Source: Hippasteria phrygiana (lineage: Eukaryota > Echinodermata > Asteroidea > Valvatida > Goniasteridae). From it: a stretch of DNA of 64,000 nt. A program made the translations under genes and the position numbers. The stretch is taken from assembly GCA_037893225.1 (NCBI GenBank), contig JAZGUH010000263.1:1-64000 (forward strand), read 5' to 3'. The notes below the pieces were generated by a model. The model saw only the letters and a list, made by a program, of their open reading frames with translations, ran no database searches and was not told the DNA's origin. Positions 1 to 9,061 of the stretch are shown here, piece after piece; the first letter of the stretch is position 1; the number at the start of each line of letters is the position of its first letter.

Positions 1-1041
1 GTCATGTCAACGCGACCATGAGAAAATGGCGGTGGCTAGTTCTTTTTACGGTTTTGGACGAGTTCATAGATAAAAGCGACACGGACGATATTTGCTCAGT
101 ATATCAACAATGTCACAAGTGGTAACGTATGCATTATTTCAACATGTTCAAAGAAAGACAAAGTAACAAAAAACGATCGTTCACTGCTGCTCAATATTTA
201 CGTTTTTTCGCCATTTTTCTGATAACTGGCCCTCTCTGCACTGTGCTATTAAAACGGCTATTGGTAACCAGCGATGCGACCAACCTCGGTAGGCTGGTCG
301 CGAATCGTCGACTAGACTGGTCCAACATTGTCGACTAGCGTGCGTTCGATCAGAGTTAGTCGAACTATGGTTAACTATAGTCCTTGATCGAACTGAGATC
401 AATGGTTTCGTTAATGAAAACGCCCTCTTGCGTCGGATGTTCGCGTATTCAATATAAAACAACGTCTTGAACCAAGACTAGGACCCAGCGCTGTACGATG
501 CAGCAGAGAGCTAGCTAACTGGGCGCTGCGCGCGGCACACCGGTATTTATTGCCCACCAATGTTGATGATGCTCAGTGCAGCGCGCGGCAACTAAGAAGT
601 TAAATTTGTGGCTTCCAAATTTGTTATGGTTTAATCCTAGTTTGTTATTCAAAGTGTTTTCTTATAATTTGTAATCACTCATACCGTTGGTTGAAAATAA
701 GTTTGTTGTATCTAGTTACTCAAAAAAACGTGGCCGTTCGCCCTCAGTTCAGATGGCATAATTTTTTATTAATATGAGGTCAAAGGTAAAACTCCTCATG
801 ATTCTGATGATTCGTAAATAATTGACGGGTTTAAAATTTATTCCCCCAATAAACGTAAAATAAGCAAGGTTCCTATGTCCCAAATATTGTAGATTCAGAT
901 TCCAACACAACATGTAAGCTTATTGATTCATTCAAGGTTTAACCACAATTAACGTTACCCGGCCCCCTGTGTGTCGCAGCCCCGTCCAAAACGACTTTCC
1001 CTAGAACTATGGGGAGGTAGGAGCATGGAGCGAGGAAGGAA
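1..1041. other. No gene recognised (window start)
   Basis: AT-rich noncoding DNA. Short frames at 129-338 and 181-462 overlap on opposite strands and show no family motif. A small GCGCTGCGCGCGGC repeat pair lies at about 512 and 580. Confidence 0.4.
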
Positions 1042-1276
1042 TTCGAAACCCCGGCTTCGTCTTGGCTTTGGCTTCGTCTCCGTCTCGAACTTCTGAATAA
1101 CTGACAAGCAAACAAAATGGAAATATTCTAGATTTTGGTGCATGTTCTGCTTCAGGAACATTCATTCGGTTGATTAGGGAAGCAAACATTTGAATATTTA
1201 CATTTGGTTTGCTTCTCAGTTATTCAGATGTCAGAGACGAAGCCGAAGACGGAGACGAAGCCAGGGTTTCGAAAAC
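1042..1276. repeat. Small foldback repeat (GAAGCC/GGCTTC-rich)
   Basis: Arms 1042-1114 and 1207-1276 are imperfect inverted copies (TTCGAAACCC, GGCTTCGTCT, TTCTGAATAACTGA). No duplication at the ends was recognised. Confidence 0.5.
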
Positions 1277-1825
1277 CCCCTGCTTCGCGACTAGCTTCTG
1301 GCAATAGAGGGCGCGCCTTACTTTTATGGTCAGTGTATATATACCTCAACGTGGCCACTCCTTGGGATTTTTCCCAAGATCTTGGGAATTTTGGTGGAAA
1401 AAATATGGATTACGCATGCGCAAAATGCTCATTAAAGCGCTTAGTGAATACTCGACTCCTGCGCAGTATTTTCCATTGCCTTGGGAAATCTTGGGAATTT
1501 TAATGGGGTGATATTGGGATTTTCAAATTTGATGAGTGGCCACACATACCTGTCAGTTTTCTAGTGATGACGTGTGTTTGTGACTGACTGATTAAACGAG
1601 AACGTTATACACAAATTCACAATTACATGAATTACGACGGAAATGAAAGCAAGGATTTGACCTCATGGAGGAGAAGTAGTATCTCATACTTCATAGCATC
1701 TGGTCCGGGCATCTGGTACTGCAATTTTGTTGTTTGATTTCCAGGAAAGGTTACAGCTGAGCAGGTTGGTGTTGACTCATGACTGTCATGACTGTACTGT
1801 AGCCTAGCCCTAGCCCTACAAATAC

Positions 1826-1911
1826 TAGCCCCACTACGGCACTAACTGGCGGATTTGACATCGGGCTGATCCAGCCCGATGTCAAATCCGCCAGCCACAC
1901 TGGTGGGGCTA
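1826..1911. mobile_element. 86-bp hairpin MITE with 9-bp target duplication
   Basis: TAGCCCCAC...GTGGGGCTA is flanked by the identical 9-mer TACAAATAC (1817-1825 and 1912-1920). Its core is a perfect 23-bp inverted repeat (1846-1868 and 1872-1894) with a 3-nt loop. Confidence 0.75.
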
Positions 1912-1988
1912 TACAAATACTAGGGCTGTAAATGGTTCCTTTTTTAACTTCTGGCTTTTTACTGTAACCATTACAGCCCTACTCCAAC

Positions 1989-3003
1989 TACTTCCAAAAA
2001 TGTAAGGCTCTCCGTTAGCCCATGGAGAAATAAGTTATTTCTCCATGGTTAGCCTTACAACGCTAATCTTTTTTGGACCCCTTAACTCAATGGGATTTGC
2101 AATACGCTTTGGTTAGATCAGTTACAATGTTCTAGAATTCCTCTTTCCCAAACGTTAATCTCCCCAGAAAGTTATCCAATCCCTCCTACAGATCTTTGAG
2201 ACTTTTGCGGCACATTTGCGGAACATTGAAACGGTCAATTTATTGAGAAATCAGAGTTTTTACTCACCAACCGACGTATTCAGCCGAGATGAACATGTCG
2301 TAGCACAGCTGACTAATACAGTCCACCAGACTGCGCATGCGCGTGGAGTTGTTGAAGAGATTTGGGGCTCAACCATTTTTTGAAGGGGGGGGGGGGGCAT
2401 CTTGTCTACATCGCGCTTTGGTGATGTGTGCATGACGCGCTTTACACATTGTTGTGTGTGTTTGAACATTCCTTCGGTTTTCAAATGAACATTTACGGAA
2501 TATTTTTTGTGCTGATTAATAGTTGGTATTGGATCATTATAACGTTCAAAATTCGCTGACATTCAATTTGGCATTTGTTTTTGTATGCGGTATCTAATCT
2601 GGATAAAAACATACTTGTTGCGTGTGTATTTTTTTTACTTTTTCAAAAAATGGTCGAGCCCCAAATCTCTTCAACAACTCCACGCGCATGCGCAGTCTGG
2701 TGGACTGTATTAGTCAGCTGTGCTACGACATGTTCATCTCGGCTGAATACGTCGGTTGGTGAGTAAAAACTCTGATTTCTCAATAAATTGACCGTTTCAA
2801 TGTTCCGCAAATGTGCCGCAAAAGTCTCAAAGATCTGTAGGAGGGATTGGATAACTTTCTGGGGAGATTAACGTTTGGGAAAGTGGAATTCTAGAACATT
2901 GTAACTGATCTAACCAAAGCGTATTGCAAATCCCATTGAGTTAAGGGGTCTAAAAAAGATTAGCGTTGTAAGGCTAACGGAGAGCATTACATTTTTGGAA
3001 GTA
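1989..3003. mobile_element. MULE-like foldback element, 1015 bp
   Basis: Inverted arms of about 370-400 bp (1989-2386 and 2638-3003) start TACTTCCAAAAATGTAA and are nearly identical. They are flanked by a perfect 9-bp duplication, TACTCCAAC (1980-1988 and 3004-3012). Very long TIRs with 9-bp duplications are typical of Mutator-like elements. The open frames in the arms at 2260-2562 and 2575-2766 are mirror images and not genes. Confidence 0.8.
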
Positions 3004-3818
3004 TACTCCAACGGCACCCCTCCACGCTGAGTTTTACAACTGGTCTACTTTGATTTCAAATATCTCCCCAAATTCTTATCGCTGAACACTTATATTATAT
3101 TACACCATTGTATTCCTGAGATGTTTGCAATTTCTACCATAATATATAACAATGCTTACTAAATGCTGAATGGTCTGCTCATGAATTATGCATGAGTATG
3201 TACGACGCGCGGTTGTTTCGTGAGAAGTCTGGGCACTGGTCTTGTTATGAATTATGCATAAAACGTCCGCGGATTCGTGTGTGCATATATCCACGCGACG
3301 CCTCATGCATAATTCATAAGACCAGTTTCTGCAGCTGCCGAGTATGGTGCCCCTGACTTCTCACGAAACAACCGCGCGTCGTACATGACATGCTATCATC
3401 ATGCATAATTCATGACAGACCATTTTCTACAACCGCCAGGTGCCCGACTTCTCTCGATCCTAGCGATGAATACAAGATGGCGTCCTCCATGTAAAGACGT
3501 TTTGGAGCATTTGTCATTTTTGAAGACCTCACAGCCGGACGAATTCAGCATTTAGTAAGCATTGTTATATGGTAGAAATTGCAAACATCTCAGGAATAAG
3601 TGTTCAGCGATAAGAATTTGAGGAGATATTTGAAATCAAAGTCGACCAGTTGTAAAACTCAGCGTGTAGGGGTGCTGTTGGAGTAGGGCTGTAATGGTGA
3701 CAGTAAAAAGCCAGAAGTTAAAAAAGGAACAATTTACAGCCCTATTTGTAGGGCTAGACTGTAGCCTAGCCCTACAGCATGTACAGGCTAACAGATTGGT
3801 ATTGTATTTGGGGGGCTC

Positions 3819-4239
3819 GGACAACTCGACCGTTCAGACAACTCGACCGTTCAGACAACTCGACCGTTCAGACAACTCGACCGTTCAGACAACTCGACCG
3901 TTCAGACAACTCGACCGTTCAGACAACTCGACCGTTCAGACAACTCGACCGTTCAGACAACTCGACCGTTCAGACAACTCGACCGTTCAGACAACTCGAC
4001 CGTTCAGACAACTCGACCGTTCAGACAACTCGACCGTTCAGACAACTCGACCGTTCAGACAACTCGACCGTTCAGACAACTCGACCGTTCAGACAACTCG
4101 ACCGATCAGACAACTCGACCGATCAGACAACTCGACCGTTCAGACAACTCGACCGTTCAGACAACTCGACCGTTCAGACAACTCGACCGTTCAGACAACT
4201 CGACCGTTCAGACTCGACCGTTCAGACAACTCGACCGTT
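3819..4239 (+). repeat. 17-bp tandem array, unit CAACTCGACCGTTCAGA (about 24 copies)
   Basis: Nearly perfect head-to-tail units; two units near 4105 and 4120 carry CCGATCAGA, and one near 4208 is shortened. Since 17 is not divisible by 3, all three frames stay open, giving the spurious proteins read through this region. Confidence 0.95.
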
Positions 4240-4256
4240 TTTTGGTCAAATGGGAA

Positions 4257-4460
4257 GACAAGTTGTCCGTTGAGACAAGTTGTCCGTTGAGACAAGTTGT
4301 CCGTTGAGACAAGTTGTCCGTTGAGACAACTTGTCGTCCGTTGAGACAACTTGTCGTCCGTTGAGACAAGTCGTCCGTTGAGACAAGTCGTCCGTTGAGA
4401 CAAGTCGTCCGTTGAGACAAGTCGTCCGTTGAGACAAGTCGTCCGTTGAGACAAGTCGAC
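4257..4460 (+). repeat. 17-20-bp tandem array, unit GACAAGTCGTCCGTTGA (11 copies)
   Basis: Four units read GACAAGTTGTCCGTTGA, two are 20-mers with ACTTGTCGTCC, and five read GACAAGTCGTCCGTTGA. Aligned to the neighbouring array, the last form differs by only three substitutions. Confidence 0.95.
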
Positions 4461-5157
4461 TCGTAGCTAAGATAGGGGAATTGGTTGTGGAAGGAACGGC
4501 ACGGGATGACTGGGTTGATGGGCCGGACAGCGCTGTCGTTTTGGACGGGGCTGGGGTGCACAGGGGGCCGGGATGGACACAGGCATGACAGGGGGCCGTG
4601 GGTAACGTGAATTGTCGTGCCGGTCTATATTTTGTGGCACGGGGCTGGGATAGGATAGGCCTAGGATATATATGTGGGGCCGGGAATTTTTTTTTTTTTC
4701 GAGTATGCAACAAACCGGGGCAACAAACTTATTGTCAACCAACGGTATGAGGGATTAGAATATCACTTTGAATTTGTAATTCACAAATTTTACATCTAGC
4801 CTCTACACTGGCCATCATCAACTGAGATGTTTAAGAATACCGGCCTATCACCGCATCGGTGCGGCGATCATAATACCGGTGCGGCTGCCCGCCCGCGGCC
4901 GTGCACCGTGCATGCCGCGTCACTCTCGTGGGCCTTGCACGCGCTGGGTCCCGGCGTCGCGCTCGCCGTGCATGCCGTGTCACCGTACACCTGACCGGGT
5001 CCCCGCGCACGGTAATACCACACATTGTGAACCATTCTGGGCCACGCGCACACGCAAATACCCAAACATTGACGGGCAACCTGTGTTGAAAATACCACGC
5101 GCTCCGCTAGCTACATCATGTACAACGCATCGCACGGTCGAGTTGCCTCCATGTCAA

Positions 5158-5271
5158 AGTCGACTTGTCTCAACGGACGACTTGGTAAACGGTCGAGTTG
5201 TCTGAACGGTCGAGTTGTCTGAACGGTCGAGTTGTCTCGAGTCGAGTCGGCCAATGGTCGAGTTGTCCGAC
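5158..5271 (-). repeat. Inverted copy of the 17-bp repeats
   Basis: Reversed, the units read CAACTCGACCGTTCAGA and GACAAGTCGACTTTG, matching both left-hand arrays, so this is the right arm of the FB-like element. Confidence 0.8.
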
Positions 5272-5290
5272 ATCCGTATTTGGTAAGCCT

Positions 5291-5432
5291 TGTCGAGTGC
5301 AATCTGGAGATTTGCGCAAGTTTATTGTACTCCCTCCTGAGTTCATATCCCTATGAATTGATTTCATTCAAAGGGAAATTAGCTCAGGAAGGAGTAAATA
5401 AACTTGTGCAAATCTCCAGATTGCGCTCGACA
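5291..5432. mobile_element. 142-bp hairpin MITE
   Basis: Two arms of about 50 bp, TGTCGAGTGCAATCTGGAGA and its near-complement, are separated by a short centre. They are flanked by GCCT on both sides (5287-5290 and 5433-5436). No coding potential. Confidence 0.65.
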
Positions 5433-5560
5433 GCCTGACTGGACTAGCACTGACTAGCAGTAGCCAGCAGGCCTAGCTATTTTATGACATGTTACTCGCA
5501 GAAACGTTATGCGCCTATCATAGTAACTTGGACCCTTTATCGCCTTTTTAAATATTTGGA

Positions 5561-7030
5561 CATGATCTGGCGATAGTAGGGTCCAAGTACGTGTGCGGTG
5601 TTTTCCTATTAATTAATTAAATACGTCTAAAGTCCCAACAAAAACATCCGAATTCACCCTTACAACGGCCACCAAAATACTCGATACGCCACCTGAGGAA
5701 CAAGTGGAGGTTCATGAAATGAAATTTACCGTTTAATTCCCAGAGACACCCGCAGAACATGTCTTTTCGCTGAGTTCAAATCGTGACCCCTCTACCTTGC
5801 ATGACGTCACCCTGATGCGCAGCACACACATGCACTGCGCGACAACCTGTTTATGCCGGCGACTGTTTCGTGAGTGGTACAACGGTCGCGGTACAACAGT
5901 ACTACTAGTGTAGGGATTGCCTGCAGACAAAATCGAGCTTATGGAGGGCATGGACAACGTAGCCCATTCTTGTCGACGTTGTGGTGTGCTTGCTTGTCGA
6001 AGAAGAAGAAGAAGAATCCTCCCTGCCTCTTTTCACGGAGAATTCCTTGGGTAGCCGCCTTTCCCCGACATGATTGAAACAGCGTGACCTTTTTTTCTGA
6101 CGGAATCATTAAGTGACCGTACACATCACACGATGTAATGGTAGATGAGAGGGTTCTCTATATAGAGGGGGCCGCTGTACCTTGGTGTGTGTTGACCTCT
6201 CGGAGACTCAGAGTACATCTGTTTTAAGTCTTATCAGCTCATTTAGTATGCACAGGGAATTTCGGTGGTTTCCCTACATTCAATTCAATTCAATTCAATT
6301 AATTTATTCTCGTCATGTAGAACATGAAACTCGGCTTCTCGTTCTGCATTAAAAACTTCACATAAAACCCTAAAACATTATTTATCAATAGACATAAAAA
6401 TCACATAAAATAAGGAACTGTCGAAAGTGGCTATACATAAAATACAGTTAGAAGCCATACCACAACGTTGGTGACATCAGACACACCAGAATGTAACATA
6501 AAAACAGCAAAAAATCGTAAAACTTAACAGACAATTTTGCAGAGACGAGTGGTCGCCACGGTGCAGCGCCCCCTGGGAAAGTTTCCAAGGCAAGATCCAG
6601 TCAATTTTAAATTTTCTTTTGGTATAGGGTAAAGTGATCAATATTTGTGGAGATTCTAACTCAGTTCGAAGTTTGAGTCCATCAATTGGTCGTTGACTTA
6701 TTTGCGTTCCCTCAGGCATAAACAGGTTGTCGCGCAGTACATGTGTGCGCTGCGCATCAGAGTGACGTCATGCAAGGTCGAAAAGACAGCGAAAAGTTCT
6801 GCGGGTATCTCTGGGAATTAAACGGTAAATTTCACTTTCTATTTGGATGGTAAGTGAACCTTGGTACCTCCATCTAATCATGGAATTCCACTTGTTTCTG
6901 AGGTGGCGTATCTAGTATTTTGGTGGCCGTTGTAAGGGTGAATTTTTATGTTTTTGTTGAGACTTTAGACGTATTTAATTAATAGGAAAACGCCGCACAC
7001 GTACTTGGACCCTACTATCGCCAGATCATG
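5561..7030. mobile_element. 1.47-kb long-inverted-repeat element
   Basis: Arms 5561-5857 and 6715-7030 are inverted copies (CATGATCTGGCGATAGTAGG...AACAGGTTGTCGCGC). The interior includes the AATTG-tailed LINE fragment and noncoding DNA. No target duplication was identified. Confidence 0.7.
6281..6710 (-). mobile_element. Probable LINE 3' end with (AATTG)n tail
   Basis: On the minus strand the sequence ends CATGACGAGAATAAATTAA followed by four AATTG units (6300-6281). Short pentamer tails after an A-rich 3' end are typical of CR1/L2-type LINE insertions. No coding part remains. It lies inside the long-inverted-repeat element at 5561-7030. Confidence 0.5.
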
Positions 7031-7194
7031 CCCTTGGGGCAAAGTTTTAGTGACAATCCCCGACATACTTGGGTGGGGTACCCCCACCTCATGTTTTAAC
7101 TTCTGATGATGGGAAACAATGGCAAAATAAGTGACAAATCCTCACCCTGGGACTTGAAAAAGTGACCAAACCCCCACATAAGACCTGGGGTAGC

Positions 7195-7198
<4 letters not shown>

Positions 7199-7229
<31 letters not shown>
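7199..7229 (+). repeat. Poly-G tract of about 30 nt
   Basis: An uninterrupted G run after CCCG. Length may be unreliable in sequencing. Confidence 0.8.
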
Positions 7230-7252
7230 GGGGGTGGAAAGATTTTACCTAA

Positions 7253-7400
7253 TAACCCCATGAGTAATGTATTTTACGGGAGACGTTGGGGTGCCGTGGC
7301 AGCGAAACGGCCACAATGTGTTTGTGCAGTCAAGCGTAACATACACAATAATCCAACAATGGATTGAAACTACACAAACAGCGGCCAATGGCAGGTCGGG
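7253..7400 (+). mobile_element. Truncated copy of the TTAA MITE family
   Basis: It begins AACCCCATGAGTAATG and continues with ACGGGAGACGTTGGGGTGCC and CAATGGATTGAAACTACACA, but lacks the right end after about 7395. Confidence 0.6.
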
Positions 7401-7594
7401 GTATCAATTGATAGGCGCATTACAACATGCATGAGTTATTACACACACAATGTACTTCAGAATCATATGTATTGTACAGTAAGATAAATGTAGTACACTG
7501 TTTCAGGAAACTGGCCTTAATACATCCCTTTAAAGTGAGTATAAGCGATTTAAAGTTAATGCAGTCAAAATTATAAATTTAAATCAAAATTATA

Positions 7595-7797
7595 CCATGT
7601 ACCACAAACAAATTATGTAAAAATATGACCTTTGACCTTGATTTGCGAAAATGCGTATTTTTCAAAATGCGCAATCTTTTTTTAATTGTTAGCTTAAGAT
7701 GTAAGCAACATTTCCAGAAAGATTTGGGGTGGGCACTCTTACAGTTTTTGAGTTATGATTATTTGAACACTGGCTAGTAAGGACAAAAACTGAAAAT
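7595..7797 (+). repeat. Dispersed repeat, left member of a distant inverted pair
   Basis: About 200 bp, including GACCTTTGACCTTGATTTGCG and CTTACAGTTTTTGAGTTATG, recur inverted at 14305-14508 with about 90% identity by eye. The pair brackets the 5.2-kb TIR element. Confidence 0.7.
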
Positions 7798-8288
7798 GTG
7801 TATATAACACTATGAACATCTTCTCGGTTAAAATATCCGTTTCTCGGTTAAAAATAAATATACGCGCGTTTCAACCACATTTTAACCGTGTACACCGAGC
7901 CTCAATCTCTCTTGCTTTTTAACCGTGTTTCCACCCAATCCTCCTACCATTGTTATGCAGCGCCAAACCCTCTTCCTGTCCAAACAAAGAGTCACTTATT
8001 TTAACCGTGCGTACAAGGACGGTCCACAAACCGCAACGTTCCGTTAGGAATTACTAATTGACACTTTTATTTAATCCAATTAAGTGTTCTTTTCTATAAA
8101 AAAACTTCGCTGGCCGGTTGTTGTTAGCATGAAGCTGTAAGCGAACATTCATGGAATTTTGCCGTTGCTATAATAAGGGTCATCTGTTCGCGAATCATTT
8201 TCACTCATGCGTTTATTTTAATTCAGCTGCATGTAGGCCTATTTATTCACCTTAGAAATAATGCGGACGTTCCGCGGAGTCAGCGACC

Positions 8289-8504
8289 ATGTGCTCTCTT
8301 GTAGAGATTATTGTTGAGGAAAGGCTCGCCGGCAACAGGTGATTGTAAATGTCCAATGAAACTGTGTATCATTTTTCAAATAAAATCACAATAATCTGCT
8401 GCATTACCGTTGACTATATTTTCCTTTTTTTTTTCAACAGGAATGACAGGTGTGCCGATGGTTTGGAAGACTCCGAAACTGTCGTCAAAAACAAAACCAG
8501 CTAA
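8289..8504 (+). other. Possible two-exon micro-ORF near the left end of the 5.2-kb element
   Basis: ATG at 8289 opens MCSLVEIIVEERLAGN, the donor CAG|GTGATT is at 8338, and a strong polypyrimidine tract ends in TTCAACAG at 8440. The next exon continues in frame, RNDRCADGLEDSETVVKNKT, to a TAA at 8504, 37 codons in all. No homologue is recognised. It could be the degraded 5' end of a transposase gene or chance. Confidence 0.25.
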
Positions 8505-8882
8505 AAAGATTTTTTCTTTCTATCTAACAAGTGAAAATATTTAAGTTTGGATGGTCCTTTCAACCGTTAAACGGTGCATTGTATTTGTTTTACTCACCAG
8601 CTGGCGCAATTGTATCCACGTCTATAATACTTTGTTTAAATGTAGGCCTACCCCTGTGTGCATTCTGCAGCGTTTCAGCTTACGATTAGGCTGGGTGTTT
8701 TAGTGTAATAAGTATTATTTCTCCCTTTTTTTTACCCATCCCCCATATTTCTTTATATGGTTTTTATCTGTCTGCCCGGCATATTTTGGTTTGTGTGGGG
8801 AATTTTGTTTTAGTTTGTCTATTTGATTTGTTTGGGGGAGGCGGGCTCTTCAGACATATCGGGGCAAAAAGTGTGGTTTTAA

Positions 8883-9057
8883 CCCCTTGAGTACGATTAT
8901 TACAGGGAGGCACTGGGGTGCCATGACGGCTTTGCAGCTAAGCGAAACGGACAACATCTATCAATGGATTGAAAATGCAGAAAATGGTGTCTGTAGACAT
9001 CATCCGGCCTGGTGGCAATGTTTTTCGCGCCATTTGGCGTCATCCGTACACAAGGGG
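8883..9057 (+). mobile_element. TTAA-flanked (piggyBac-like) MITE, copy 1
   Basis: TTAA on each side, ends CCCCTTGAGTACG and CGTACACAAGGGG. It shares GGTGCC..., CAATGGATTGAAA and GGCCTGGTGGCA blocks with the copies at 16961, 33235 and 43126. Length 175 bp. Confidence 0.75.
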
Positions 9058-9061
9058 TTAA

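Larger units (their letters stand above)
1797..3778. mobile_element. Foldback element carrying two younger insertions
   Basis: Inverted arms: the left arm is 1797-1988 plus 3013-3165 once inserts are removed, the right arm is 3545-3778. They share TGTAGCCTAGCCCTA, CCAGAAGTTAAAAAAGGAAC, CAGCCCTACTCCAAC and GATAAGAATTTG...CTTATCGC. The left arm is interrupted by an 86-bp hairpin MITE and a 1015-bp MULE-like foldback. A further inverted pair (about 3172-3262 and 3303-3422, with ATGAATTATGCAT motifs) fills the centre. Confidence 0.7.
3819..5271. mobile_element. Foldback (FB)-like element with tandem-repeat arms
   Basis: The left side is 3819-4460, two arrays of related 17-bp repeats. The right side, 5158-5271, holds the same repeats inverted. 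Both ends carry CGGACAACTCGAC. The middle (4461-5157) is unique and GC-rich in 4850-5050. Terminal inverted repeats composed of short tandem units are the hallmark of Drosophila FB elements. A diverged second copy of the right half is at 13365-13755. Confidence 0.6.

Noticed and set aside
2260..2766. Two matching open frames of 100 and 63 codons on opposite strands
   Set aside because: They lie in the two inverted arms of the MULE-like foldback and are mirror copies, not genes.
3694..4290. Long open frames of repeated NSTVQTTRPF-type units (and their minus-strand counterparts at 4191-4713)
   Set aside because: They are produced by 17-bp tandem DNA repeats, which keep every frame open. No independent coding evidence.
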